NCBI GenBank assembly: GCA_900549455.1
Contig: UROM01000013.1
Coordinates: 1-28,462, forward strand
Length of the DNA: 28,462 bases
Source of the DNA: an uncultured Collinsella sp.
GTDB taxonomy: Bacteria > Actinomycetota > Coriobacteriia > Coriobacteriales > Coriobacteriaceae
Direction: 5' to 3'
Numbering within the stretch: position 1 is the stretch's first letter; every line of letters begins with the position of its first letter. The position numbers and the translations under genes are program-made. A model generated the notes under the pieces. It saw only the letters and a list, made by a program, of their open reading frames with translations, made no database searches and had not been told where the DNA came from. This document shows, piece after piece, positions 16,041 through 23,855 of this stretch.

Positions 16041-17741
16041 CTACTCCTTGGAACCGTCTTCCCCTGCAGCCTTGTTCTCCTGATCGAGTTTATGCTTGCC
16101 GCTCACGATAGACGTGGCGCCCAGCGTGGCCAGGCTCGCGCTCGCAAGGCTCACCATAACGATGAGGTCGCCCGTCTTGGGCATGTTGCCACCCGAGGTC
16201 TTGGTCGTGGTAGTCGTCGCGGCGGTCGTAGTACCACCTTTGTCACCGGCCTTCTGAGCATCGGCATCGGACTGCTTCGCGCCTGCGCCGGCGAAAGCAT
16301 CAGAAGCGCCGTCGGCATTGGAGCCGGAGCCCCGGTCAGACGTCCCCTCATCAGAAGAAGAGCCGCCGTTAAAGCCCGCCATCAAAGACCATCCCAGCAT
16401 GGATCCAAGCTGCTCGCCGGCAGAAGGCTTGTTTTCTGTCGAGGAATCGCCAGCATCGGCGCCCTCGTTAGAACCGTCCTCGGAAGCATCGGAGTCAGAA
16501 TCAGTAGAGGAGCCAGCATCGGCAGAGGAATCGCCAGCGCCGCTGGAAGCACCTGCATCGGTAGAGCCAGAAGTCGTGCCATCCGTAGCGCCATCGGAGC
16601 CAGAAGTCGTGCCATCCGTAGCGCCATCGGAGCCAGAAGTCGTGTCATCCGTAGCGCCATCGGAGCCAGAAGTCGACGAATCGCCAGAAGCAGCGCCGCC
16701 AGACGCAGCCCCGCCGTTACCAGCATCATCGCTGCCCGCATCAGTCGAGGGCGCATCCGTATCGTTATCGTCGCCCGCATCGTCATCGGTACCAGGTGTC
16801 GGTGCGGCGGGAGCAGCGGGCGCCATGCTCGGACCGGGCGCCGGCGCGGGCTCGGGCTCAGGCTCCACGGGCGTTGCCGCGGCAGCCTCGTCCTCGGTAA
16901 TAAAGACCAGGCAGTCCTTGAGCTCATTGCGGTAGCGGTTCTTCCAGCCCTCGTGGTACTGGGGCTGGCTTGCATACTTGGTCGCCACATTATTGACCAC
17001 GCTGCTGGAAAGCGCCGTCACAAACTCGCGGTCGGTCATGTTGTTGGAAAGTTTTGCCCAGCGGAAAAAGTCCTGGCAGCCACCGGTGCCGCACATATTG
17101 GTGATACTCCACACCATACCCTTGACGCAGTCGGCACGGCCGGAAATGTCAATACCAAGGGCGCTCTTGAGCCACGCCTCGGTCACCGCATAGTACGAGT
17201 TGTACGCATACGCATCCTGTAGAGCCGAAAACTCAGCAGGGTCGGTGTTATAAGCACCCTGGAAGGCCTCCTGCGCAATACGGCCCAGCTCGGTGAGCTG
17301 GCCGTTCGCATACATAGGGTTGTTCGCGTTGGAAATCTCACCGCCGCGATCGATCGCAGCCTTAAGCATGCCGTACTTAGCAGAATCGTAGTTGTAGACC
17401 TGCTTCATAAACGGAATGAGCGACCAACGCCGGTCGAACTGGTAATAGCCCAACGCGTTATAGCCGTCGCCATACGAAAAGCCCTGGTTATAGTTGCCGT
17501 GGCTCTCATATTTGGTGAAGTACTTCATCTCGGCGGTCACGTTGACAAACGAAACACCCTGAACCGACCTCAGCACGCCCGAGAAGGACTGCTGGGTGTA
17601 AAGGCCCTTATCGATATCGGTGGCATCCGAGGCAACACCCGGCGTGGGCTCCTCGGCAACAGCAGTCACAGGCGCGGCAAGGGCGCCAAACGAAAGCGCC
17701 AACGTAAGACCTGCGACAATTGCGGAATGCTTGGGCTGCAT
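16041..17741 (-). CDS. Secreted, sortase-anchored protein with lysozyme-like N-terminal domain
   Basis: Predicted surface protein of 566 residues. A signal peptide occupies residues 1 to about 29 (SAIVAGLTLALSFGALAAP). The folded domain (about 45-285) contains YFTKYESHGNYN with E79 and then GYYQFDRRW, an arrangement like the catalytic Glu and glycine/YQ motif of lysozyme-fold glycosidases. It also holds Cys residues around CGTGGC that may form a disulfide. Then comes a proline-rich segment and a low-complexity Asp/Ser/Gly/Ala stalk with an 11-residue repeat. The C-terminus has MPKTG (520-524) in place of LPxTG, a hydrophobic stretch, KHK, and an unusually long 15-residue charged tail. The start is the ATG at 17741 after GGGAGGATCT; the frame continues to 17819 without a signal peptide. 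Likely a peptidoglycan-active or adhesive wall protein; hydrolase activity is not proven. Confidence 0.75.
   Translation of the reverse strand: MQPKHSAIVAGLTLALSFGALAAPVTAVAEEPTPGVASDATDIDKGLYTQQSFSGVLRSVQGVSFVNVTAEMKYFTKYESHGNYNQGFSYGDGYNALGYYQFDRRWSLIPFMKQVYNYDSAKYGMLKAAIDRGGEISNANNPMYANGQLTELGRIAQEAFQGAYNTDPAEFSALQDAYAYNSYYAVTEAWLKSALGIDISGRADCVKGMVWSITNMCGTGGCQDFFRWAKLSNNMTDREFVTALSSSVVNNVATKYASQPQYHEGWKNRYRNELKDCLVFITEDEAAAATPVEPEPEPAPAPGPSMAPAAPAAPTPGTDDDAGDDNDTDAPSTDAGSDDAGNGGAASGGAASGDSSTSGSDGATDDTTSGSDGATDGTTSGSDGATDGTTSGSTDAGASSGAGDSSADAGSSTDSDSDASEDGSNEGADAGDSSTENKPSAGEQLGSMLGWSLMAGFNGGSSSDEGTSDRGSGSNADGASDAFAGAGAKQSDADAQKAGDKGGTTTAATTTTTKTSGGNMPKTGDLIVMVSLASASLATLGATSIVSGKHKLDQENKAAGEDGSKE
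16569..16667 (-). repeat. Three 33-bp tandem repeats coding the stalk
   Basis: A 33-base unit occurs three times head to tail (16569-16601, 16602-16634, 16635-16667) and continues for part of a fourth. The third unit differs at one base. Each unit encodes the 11 residues SGSDGATDGTT or a one-residue variant. Being a multiple of three, copy-number change by slippage would lengthen or shorten the stalk without breaking the frame. Confidence 0.9.
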
Positions 17742-17878
17742 AGATCCTCCCTGCATTGGTGTAGTTAAAGTGCAGTTTGCAAAGATGAATTCAGTATTAC
17801 AGCTCGCCGTTTGTTGCACAACAACCCATCGGTAAACGGCAACAACCCTCCGCGGAATCTTAAGGAAATGCTCTCAAA

Positions 17879-18310
17879 CTACAGCTTAATGTCGAAGTTG
17901 ATCTCGGGGACAGCAGCTAGGTCGGCCAACGTCACGCCGTCGACGTACTTTTCGATCACGTCGTCCAGCCCGCGCCAGAACTTAACGGTCGAGCAAAGGT
18001 CGCTGCGAGTACAGCTGTTGTCGATGCCGTCGCACGCCACCGGAGCCGTGCTGCCCTCGACGGCACGCAGGATGTCGCCGGCGCGCACCTCGGCCGGGTC
18101 CTTAGCCATCATGTAGCCGCCGCCCTTACCGCGTACGCTCTTAAGCAGGCCCGCCTTCATAAGCGGACGAACCAGCTGCTCCAAATACTTTTGTGAGATA
18201 TGCTCGCGGTCGGCGACCTCGCGCAGAGCAATCTTGCCCTCGGCGTCACCAAGCGCTGCGATATAGATCATCAGTCGGAGGGCATAGCGGCCCTTAGAAG
18301 AAATGAGCAT
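17879..18310 (-). CDS. Rrf2-family iron-sulfur regulator, IscR/SufR-like
   Basis: Predicted DNA-binding protein of 143 residues. The winged helix is typical of Rrf2 (SSKGRYALRLM at 4-14, ISQKYLEQLVRPLMKAG, VRGKGGGYMMAK). The effector loop has C93, C100 and C106, spaced as in the [2Fe-2S] ligands of IscR, so it probably senses cluster status. It is divergently placed next to sufCBDSU, which fits a regulator of that operon. The start is the ATG at 18310 behind GGGAGGGTAGGT; a longer frame to 18406 adds a non-conserved sequence and is rejected. Whether it represses or activates suf cannot be read from the sequence. Confidence 0.9.
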   Translation of the reverse strand: MLISSKGRYALRLMIYIAALGDAEGKIALREVADREHISQKYLEQLVRPLMKAGLLKSVRGKGGGYMMAKDPAEVRAGDILRAVEGSTAPVACDGIDNSCTRSDLCSTVKFWRGLDDVIEKYVDGVTLADLAAVPEINFDIKL

Positions 18311-18350
18311 ACCTACCCTCCCGTTGTTCCTGGAACAAAACCACCAAGGG

Positions 18351-18405
18351 CATTTGTCCCAAATCTTATGCACGCGGGGCAAACAAACCTGATTATTATG
18401 TCCCA
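18351..18405. promoter_or_regulatory. Repeated TGTCCCA sites upstream of the Rrf2 gene
   Basis: CATTTGTCCCAAATCTTA (18351-18368) contains a small inverted repeat, ATTTG and CAAAT. It recurs with two changes at 23780-23797 beside the sufU stop. Nearby, the minus strand reads GGGACATAATAATCAG (18390-18405), which matches 23761-23776 on the plus strand in 15 of 16 bases. These may be binding sites of the Rrf2 protein or another regulator. CATAAT on the minus strand could also be a -10 element for the Rrf2 gene. Confidence 0.4.
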
Positions 18406-18425
18406 CATCTAAAAAGTCGAGTGGA

Positions 18426-18469
18426 TTAGTCGGGTTTTCCCTTGACTAACGCCGAACCCATAGTAACTT
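18426..18469 (+). promoter_or_regulatory. suf promoter with overlapping inverted repeat
   Basis: TTGACT (18442-18447) and TAACTT (18464-18469), 16 bases apart, form a plausible promoter about 65 bases before sufC. TTAGTC (18426-18431) and GACTAA (18444-18449) are an inverted repeat with a 12-base spacer, the right arm lying on the -35 element. This is a good candidate operator for the adjacent Rrf2 regulator. Confidence 0.5.
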
Positions 18470-18533
18470 TATTCCGAGAAGATTCCTAGGGTTTAGTACA
18501 CCTATGAGTACACCATATACAGAGAGGGACAGC

Positions 18534-19334
18534 ATGAGCGCAAATCCGCTGCTTTCCATCGAAGGTCTCACCGCCTCCGTGGACGAGAAGACCATCCTCC
18601 ACAACGTCAACCTCAACGTCGCCGCCGGCGAGACCCACGTGCTGATGGGACCCAACGGCGCCGGCAAGTCCACCCTCGGCCACCTGGTCATGGGCGACCC
18701 CGTCTATACCGTCAACGACGGCCGCATCGTCTTTGACGGCCAGGACATCACCGATCTCACCACCGACAAGCGTTCCCGCGCCGGCCTGTTCCTGAGCTTC
18801 CAGGCCCCGGTCGAGATCCCCGGCGTGCCGCTGTCGAGCTTTTTGCGCGCCAGCATCGCCGGCCGCCCCGGCCTGGAGATGAAGGGCAAGGAGTTCCGCC
18901 GTCGCGTGAAGGAGCTCGCGGCCGAGCTCAACATGGATACCGCCTACCTCAACCGCGAGCTGGGCGTGGGCTTCTCGGGCGGCGAGAAGAAGAAGGTCGA
19001 GATGCTCCAGCTTCTGCTGCTGCAGCCCAAGCTCGCCATCCTGGACGAGACTGACTCCGGCCTGGACGTCGATGCCCTGTCCACCGTCAGCCACGGCATG
19101 GACGCCTACCGCAAGAGCTGCGACGGCTCCATGCTCATCATCACGCACAACACGCGCATCCTGGAACACCTGGATGTCGACCGCGTCCACGTTATGGTCA
19201 AGGGCCACATCGTGCGCGAGGACGACGCCTCGCTCATCCCCTGGATCGACAAGAACGGCTTTGAGACCTTCGAGCGCGAGGCCGCCGAGCAGCGCGCCCA
19301 GGCCGAGGCCGCCGCTGCCGAGCAGCAGGCGTAA
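18534..19334 (+). CDS. sufC: Fe-S assembly ATPase SufC
   Basis: ABC-type ATPase of 266 residues that powers the SufBCD scaffold complex in the cytoplasm. Walker A is GPNGAGKST at 39-47, the signature is FSGGEKKKVEM, Walker B is LAILDETDSGLD, and the switch histidine is in IITHNTRI. Both the ETDSGLD wording and the length are typical of SufC. The frame opens at an ATG at 18504, but the ATG at 18534 has GAGAGGGA just upstream and gives the usual N-terminus, so I place the start there. It is the first gene of sufCBDSU, 12 bases before sufB. The C-terminal tail is rich in Ala, Glu and Gln. No SufA gene is present in the operon, as in many Gram-positive suf loci. Confidence 0.96.
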   Translation: MSANPLLSIEGLTASVDEKTILHNVNLNVAAGETHVLMGPNGAGKSTLGHLVMGDPVYTVNDGRIVFDGQDITDLTTDKRSRAGLFLSFQAPVEIPGVPLSSFLRASIAGRPGLEMKGKEFRRRVKELAAELNMDTAYLNRELGVGFSGGEKKKVEMLQLLLLQPKLAILDETDSGLDVDALSTVSHGMDAYRKSCDGSMLIITHNTRILEHLDVDRVHVMVKGHIVREDDASLIPWIDKNGFETFEREAAEQRAQAEAAAAEQQA

Positions 19335-19346
19335 AGGGGCGACGCA

Positions 19347-20759
19347 ATGACCAAGAACCGCACCGAGGTCGCGGACATCGACCGCAGCCTCTACGACTTC
19401 ACTTATGGCGAGGAGGGATTCGAGCGCCTCGATGCCGGCATCACGCCCGACATAGTGCGCGAGATCAGCGCCAAGAAGGACGAGCCGCAATGGATGCTCG
19501 ACCTGCGCTTAAAGTCCCTCGATATTTTCAATCGCTTCCCCGACCCGACGTGGGGTCCCTCCATCGAGGGCCTGGACATGGACAACATCGTCACCTACGT
19601 CAAGCCCAACACCGACCAAAAGCACGACTGGGAGTCGGTGCCCGACGACATCAAGAGCACCTTTGAGCGCTTGGGCATCCCCGAGGCCGAGCGTAGCTAC
19701 CTGGCGGGCGTCGGCGCGCAGTACGACTCCGAGCTCGTCTACCACAACATGCAGGACACGGCGTCCAAGATGGGCATCGTCTACTCCGGCATCGAGGAGG
19801 CCCTGCACGACCCGCAGTGGGAGCCGCTCATCCACGAGAAGTTTATGACGCTCATCCCGCCCACCGACCACAAGTTTGCGGCCCTGCACGGTGCCGTGTG
19901 GTCGGGTGGCTCGTTTGTCTACGTGCCCAAGGGCACCAAGCTCGATTTTCCGCTGCAGAGCTACTTCCGCCTCAACGCCAAGGGCGCTGGCCAGTTTGAG
20001 CACACACTCATCATCGTCGAGGACGATGCCGACCTGCACTTTATTGAGGGCTGCTCCGCGCCCAAGTACAACGTGGCCAACCTCCACGCCGGCGCTGTCG
20101 AGCTGTTTGTGGGCAAACGCGCGCATCTGCGCTACTCGACTATCGAGAACTGGTCCAAGAACATGTACAACCTCAACACCAAGCGTGCGCGCGTGGACGA
20201 GGACGGCGACATCGAGTGGATCAGCGGCTCCTTCGGCAGCCACGTGGGCTACCTCTACCCCATGAGCGTGCTCAACGGCCGCCGCGCCCGCTCGAGCTTT
20301 ACCGGCATCACCTTTGCCGGCGCCGGCCAGAACCTCGATACCGGCTGCAAGGTCGTGCTCAACGCGCCCGATACCTCGGCAACCGTCGAGACCAAGGGCA
20401 TCTCCAAGAGCGGCGGCATCCAGACCTTCCGCAGCTCAATCGTGGCCACGCCCAAGGCCGAGGGCTCCAAGGCAACCGTGAGCTGCCAGTCGCTGATGCT
20501 CGACGACCAGAGCCGCTCCGATACCATCCCCGCCATGGACATCCGCGCCAAGAATGTCGACATCGGCCACGAGGCAACTATCGGCCGCATCGGCGACGAC
20601 AAGGTGTTCTACCTGATGAGCCGCGGCATCTCGGAGGAAGAGGCCCGCACCATGATCGTCAACGGCTTTGCCAACCCGGTCTCCAAGGAGCTGCCGCTGG
20701 AGTACGCCGTCGAGATGAACAACCTGATCAAGCTCGAGATGGAAGGAGCGATCGGATAA
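19347..20759 (+). CDS. sufB: Fe-S cluster scaffold protein SufB
   Basis: Scaffold subunit of 470 residues on which clusters form with SufC and SufD. The length and the long beta-helix core are typical. Recognisable blocks are AALHGAVWSGGSFVYVPKG, HLRYSTIENWSKNMYNL, SRSDTIPAMDI, GHEATIGRIGDDKVFYLMSR, and the family's C-terminus EYAVEMNNLIKLEMEGAIG. The start is supported by AAAGGGG upstream. Its stop TAA shares one base with the sufD ATG (TAATG), which couples their translation. Confidence 0.97.
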   Translation: MTKNRTEVADIDRSLYDFTYGEEGFERLDAGITPDIVREISAKKDEPQWMLDLRLKSLDIFNRFPDPTWGPSIEGLDMDNIVTYVKPNTDQKHDWESVPDDIKSTFERLGIPEAERSYLAGVGAQYDSELVYHNMQDTASKMGIVYSGIEEALHDPQWEPLIHEKFMTLIPPTDHKFAALHGAVWSGGSFVYVPKGTKLDFPLQSYFRLNAKGAGQFEHTLIIVEDDADLHFIEGCSAPKYNVANLHAGAVELFVGKRAHLRYSTIENWSKNMYNLNTKRARVDEDGDIEWISGSFGSHVGYLYPMSVLNGRRARSSFTGITFAGAGQNLDTGCKVVLNAPDTSATVETKGISKSGGIQTFRSSIVATPKAEGSKATVSCQSLMLDDQSRSDTIPAMDIRAKNVDIGHEATIGRIGDDKVFYLMSRGISEEEARTMIVNGFANPVSKELPLEYAVEMNNLIKLEMEGAIG

Positions 20760-22030
20760 TGAAACAGGAAACCAACACCGCTGCTACCACGCTCGAGCAG
20801 GTCAACGCGATGCCAGCCGCCACTTGGGGTTGGCTCAAGATGAACCAGACCAAACTCGAGCTTTCCGACGAGCTTGCCACCGCTCCCGCCGAGGCCGTTG
20901 AGGTCGAGGGCCTGGACGAGCAGTTTGCCGGCTCGGCCGACGCCTTCGACGCCGCCATGGAAACCATGGCCGAGCGCTTCCCCGAGCGCCGCGCCTCCGC
21001 CCCCGGTGATGCCGCCGACCGCGCCCGCATCACACCCGAGACCGAGCTCGACGTGCCCGCCACCTCGGTCTACCAGGCCGGCGCCATCAAGCTCGAGGAA
21101 GAGCTCGCCCCTGCCGAGGCCTTCGAGACTGGCATGGGCGAGGCTGCCTACACCTACCTGGTCGACCACGCTGCCAAGCGCATCGTCATCGACGTGCCCG
21201 CATACCAGCACGCCACGGTTACCGTGCGCGTGAGTGGCGTCGACGCTGCCGCGACCATCGCCGCCATCGACGTCGTCGCCCGCCCGCAGGCAACGCTCGA
21301 CCTGCAGATCGCCCTGGACTCGCCCGCCGAGGGCGAGGGCGTCGTGGGCTCCGTGCTGCGCGTGTGCGCCCACGAGTACGCCACCGTCAACGTGACCTGC
21401 ACGCAGACGCTCGACGACAGCTGGATCGCACTCGACGACACCGGCCTGTTCCTGGACGAGGGTGCGCGCGTCAACGTGCAGCACACCGTGCTGGGTGCCG
21501 GCGCCAGCGCCACCGGCCTTGCCGGCGACCTGCTGGGCGACACCGCCAAGGTGACGATCGATACCGATTACCTGGGCGCCCGCGAGCAGGTGCGCGACTT
21601 TAACTACGAGCTGCGCCACCGCGGTCGCAAGACCGAGTGCGAGATCGACGCCAACGGCGTGCTGACCGGCACGTCCAAGAAGGTCTACCGCGGCACCATC
21701 GACCTCGTGCACGGCTGCAAGGGCGCAACCGGCACCGAGCGTGAGACGGTGCTTCTGGCCAACAAGGGCGTCGACAACAAGACCGTCCCCGTTATCCTGT
21801 GCGACGAGGATGACGTCGCCGGCAACCACGGTGCCACCATCGGCCACGTCCGTGACGAGCAACTGTTCTACCTCGCCTGCCGCGGCCTTGACCAAAACGC
21901 CGCCGAGGACCTGTTCATCCGCGCCAAGCTGGAGGACGCCGCGCTTTCCGCGACCGACGAGCGCACCCGCGCCGCCGTCGTCCGTCTGGGCAACAACCTA
22001 ATCGATAACTTTGAGGAGGAGCTCGCATGA
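20759..22030 (+). CDS. sufD: Fe-S cluster assembly protein SufD
   Basis: Partner of SufB, 423 residues, needed for iron acquisition by the scaffold. The C-terminal half is clear: YRGTIDLVHGCKGATGTER, then NHGATIGHVRDEQLFYLACR. H357 is at the position of the conserved SufD His known to matter for assembly in E. coli. The N-terminal 150 residues are acidic and poorly conserved, as usual for SufD. An open frame runs back to 20216 inside sufB, but AAGGAG lies before the ATG at 20759 and the family N-terminus starts there. It overlaps sufS by 4 bases (ATGA). Confidence 0.94.
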   Translation: MKQETNTAATTLEQVNAMPAATWGWLKMNQTKLELSDELATAPAEAVEVEGLDEQFAGSADAFDAAMETMAERFPERRASAPGDAADRARITPETELDVPATSVYQAGAIKLEEELAPAEAFETGMGEAAYTYLVDHAAKRIVIDVPAYQHATVTVRVSGVDAAATIAAIDVVARPQATLDLQIALDSPAEGEGVVGSVLRVCAHEYATVNVTCTQTLDDSWIALDDTGLFLDEGARVNVQHTVLGAGASATGLAGDLLGDTAKVTIDTDYLGAREQVRDFNYELRHRGRKTECEIDANGVLTGTSKKVYRGTIDLVHGCKGATGTERETVLLANKGVDNKTVPVILCDEDDVAGNHGATIGHVRDEQLFYLACRGLDQNAAEDLFIRAKLEDAALSATDERTRAAVVRLGNNLIDNFEEELA

Positions 22031-23352
22031 TCGACACCGAGCACGTTAAATGCGACACCTGTACCGCACCGGAGCCTATGGAGCTCGACGCCAGCGACGA
22101 GGCCTCGCGCGGCTGGCCTACCGTCGACATCGAAACCAATCCCTACAAGGCGCAGTTCCCGCTGTTCCAGCAGCACCCCGAGATCGCCTTCCTCGATAGC
22201 GCCGCCACCGCGCAGCGCCCCGCCTGCGTGCTCGACGCCGAGCGTGACTTCTACCAGCGCATGAACGCCAACCCCCTGCGCGGCCTGTACTCGCTGTCCG
22301 TCGAGGCCACCGAGGCCATCGCGAAGGTGCGCCAGCAGATCGCCGACGTCATCGGCGCGCCCCAGGCCAACGAGTTCGTCTTCACCCGCAACACGAGTGA
22401 GTCGCTCAACCTGGTCGCCAAGAGCTTTGCGCCCACGGTCCTCGAGCCGGGCGACGAGGTCGTCATCACCATCATGGAGCACCACTCCAACCTGATCCCG
22501 TGGCAGCAGGTCTGCCGCGAGACCGGCGCCAAGCTCGTCTACCTCTACCCCACCAAGACCGGCCAGCTCACGACCGAGGAAGTGCTTGCCAAGGTGGGCC
22601 CCAAGACCAAGATCTTGGCCGTGGGTCAGGTCTCTAACGTCCTGGGCGTCGAGAACCCGGTCAAGAATCTCGGCAAGCTCGTGCACAAGTATGGCGGCTA
22701 TCTGGTCGTCGACGGCGCGCAGTCGCTGCCGCACATGCCGGTCAACGTGGCCGATCTGGGCGCCGATTTCTTTGCCTTTAGCGCGCACAAGGCCATGGGT
22801 CCCATGGGCATCGGCGTGCTGTGGGGCAAGATGGACCTGCTCAACGCCATGCCGCCCATGCTTACCGGCGGCGAGATGATCGACTCGGTCACCGAGCAGG
22901 ACGCCGTCTGGGCGCCCGTCCCCGAGAAGTTCGAGGCCGGCACGCAGGACGCCGCCGGCATCTTCGCCACAGGCGCGGCGCTTGATTACCTGGTTAACAC
23001 CGTGGGCTACGAAAACATCCAGGCCCGCGAGCAAGCACTCGTCCACTACCTGATGGGCGAGCTCATGCAGCTCGACTTTGTCCAGATCATCGGCTCTATC
23101 TATTGGGACAACCATCACGGCGTCGTGAGCTTTAACGTCCACGGCATCCACCCGCACGATGTCGCGAGCATCATGGACATGGACGGCGTCTGCATCCGCG
23201 CGGGTCACCACTGCGCGCAGCCGCTGCTCACCTGGCTGGGCGTCGAGAACCTCGCCTGCTGCCGCGCCAGCGTGGCCTTCTACAACGACAAGGCCGATAT
23301 CGACAAGTTCATCGCCGGTCTGCATCACGTTTGGAGCACGTTCAATGGGTAA
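22027..23352 (+). CDS. sufS: Cysteine desulfurase SufS
   Basis: Pyridoxal-phosphate enzyme of 441 residues (class-V fold, group II desulfurase) that takes sulfur from cysteine and passes it to SufU. The PLP lysine is K255 in FSAHKAMGP. The persulfide-forming cysteine is C396 in RAGHHCAQP. Other family blocks are FLDSAATAQRP, TRNTSESLNLVA, EHHSNLIPWQ and VVDGAQSLPHM. The N-terminus carries about 35 extra residues, with a CDTC pair, before the usual start of the fold; its role is unknown. It overlaps both neighbours (4 bases with sufD, 8 with sufU), so translation is coupled. Confidence 0.96.
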   Translation: MIDTEHVKCDTCTAPEPMELDASDEASRGWPTVDIETNPYKAQFPLFQQHPEIAFLDSAATAQRPACVLDAERDFYQRMNANPLRGLYSLSVEATEAIAKVRQQIADVIGAPQANEFVFTRNTSESLNLVAKSFAPTVLEPGDEVVITIMEHHSNLIPWQQVCRETGAKLVYLYPTKTGQLTTEEVLAKVGPKTKILAVGQVSNVLGVENPVKNLGKLVHKYGGYLVVDGAQSLPHMPVNVADLGADFFAFSAHKAMGPMGIGVLWGKMDLLNAMPPMLTGGEMIDSVTEQDAVWAPVPEKFEAGTQDAAGIFATGAALDYLVNTVGYENIQAREQALVHYLMGELMQLDFVQIIGSIYWDNHHGVVSFNVHGIHPHDVASIMDMDGVCIRAGHHCAQPLLTWLGVENLACCRASVAFYNDKADIDKFIAGLHHVWSTFNG

Positions 23353-23779
23353 TCTGTACACCTCCACCACGTTTATGGAGCACAACTCACACCCCGACTA
23401 CAAGTACGAGATGGATGCCCCCACGCACGAGCACGACGGCATCAACCCCAGCTGCGGCGACGAGCTCACCTTGCAGCTACGTGTCGAGAACAACGTGATC
23501 GAGGAGGCCTCGTTTACCGGCCACGGCTGCGCCATCAGCCAGGCCAGCGCCGACATCATGGCCGACCTCATCACCGGCGAGACGGTCGAGGAAGCACGTC
23601 GCTTGGCAGGGCTCTTCCTCGCCATGATCCGCGGCGAGCAACTCTCCGAGGAGGACCTGGAAGATCTGGACGAGGCCGCTCAGCTCCAGGACATCTCGCA
23701 CATGCCCGCCCGCGTTAAATGCGCCGAGTTAGCCTGGCGCACCCTCGACGGCATGCTCACGGGACAAAATAATCAGTAA
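23345..23779 (+). CDS. sufU: Zinc-dependent sulfurtransferase SufU
   Basis: Protein of 144 residues that accepts sulfur from SufS. The expected zinc site is present: C37-G-D39, C62 in GHGCAISQAS, and C126 in RVKCAELAW, as in Bacillus SufU. The acidic insert around 98-112 is also typical of SufU rather than of IscU. The start is the ATG at 23345, overlapping the end of sufS; the longer frame from 23159 is the sufS gene in another frame. It is the last gene of the operon, followed by a strong terminator 29 bases after the stop. Confidence 0.96.
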   Translation: MGNLYTSTTFMEHNSHPDYKYEMDAPTHEHDGINPSCGDELTLQLRVENNVIEEASFTGHGCAISQASADIMADLITGETVEEARRLAGLFLAMIRGEQLSEEDLEDLDEAAQLQDISHMPARVKCAELAWRTLDGMLTGQNNQ

Positions 23780-23797
23780 CATTTGTCTCAAATCTGA
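23761..23797. repeat. Copies of the Rrf2-upstream motifs at the end of sufU
   Basis: GGGACAAAATAATCAG (23761-23776) and CATTTGTCTCAAATCTGA (23780-23797) are close matches to the two motifs found at 18351-18405. They lie side by side in a different order and with one inverted. They overlap the last codons and stop of sufU. Confidence 0.4.
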
Positions 23798-23808
23798 AGA
23801 ATTCTGTT

Positions 23809-23848
23809 GGCCGAATCGCTTAACTTTTGCGATTCGGCCATTTTCTTT
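23809..23848 (+). terminator. Strong terminator of the suf operon
   Basis: GGCCGAATCGC and GCGATTCGGCC form a perfect 11-base stem with a 9-base loop, followed by ATTTTCTTT. It stops sufCBDSU transcripts. The minus-strand side lacks a good T-run, so it serves mainly the plus strand. Confidence 0.93.
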
Positions 23849-23855
23849 ACTGCCT

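Noticed and set aside
16569..16667. Possible CRISPR-like array
   Set aside because: The 33-base units are directly adjacent without spacers and lie in frame inside a coding sequence.
15987..17222. Plus-strand open frame of 411 codons, Arg/Ile/Gly-rich
   Set aside because: It is antisense to the sortase-anchored protein gene and its repeats; the composition reflects the reverse of the stalk.
20216..20758. N-terminal extension of SufD by 181 residues
   Set aside because: It lies wholly inside sufB in another frame; the family N-terminus and ribosome site place the start at 20759.
21868..23385. Minus-strand open frame of 505 codons over sufS
   Set aside because: It is a shadow of sufS; the product is a Val/Asp/Leu-rich sequence with no family motifs. 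The same applies to 20609-21895, 19509-20243 and 18486-19490.
23781..23850. Insertion-sequence end next to the transposase-like gene
   Set aside because: The perfect hairpin there has a T-rich tail just after sufU and is better explained as the suf terminator; no matching structure occurs on the other side of the transposase gene.
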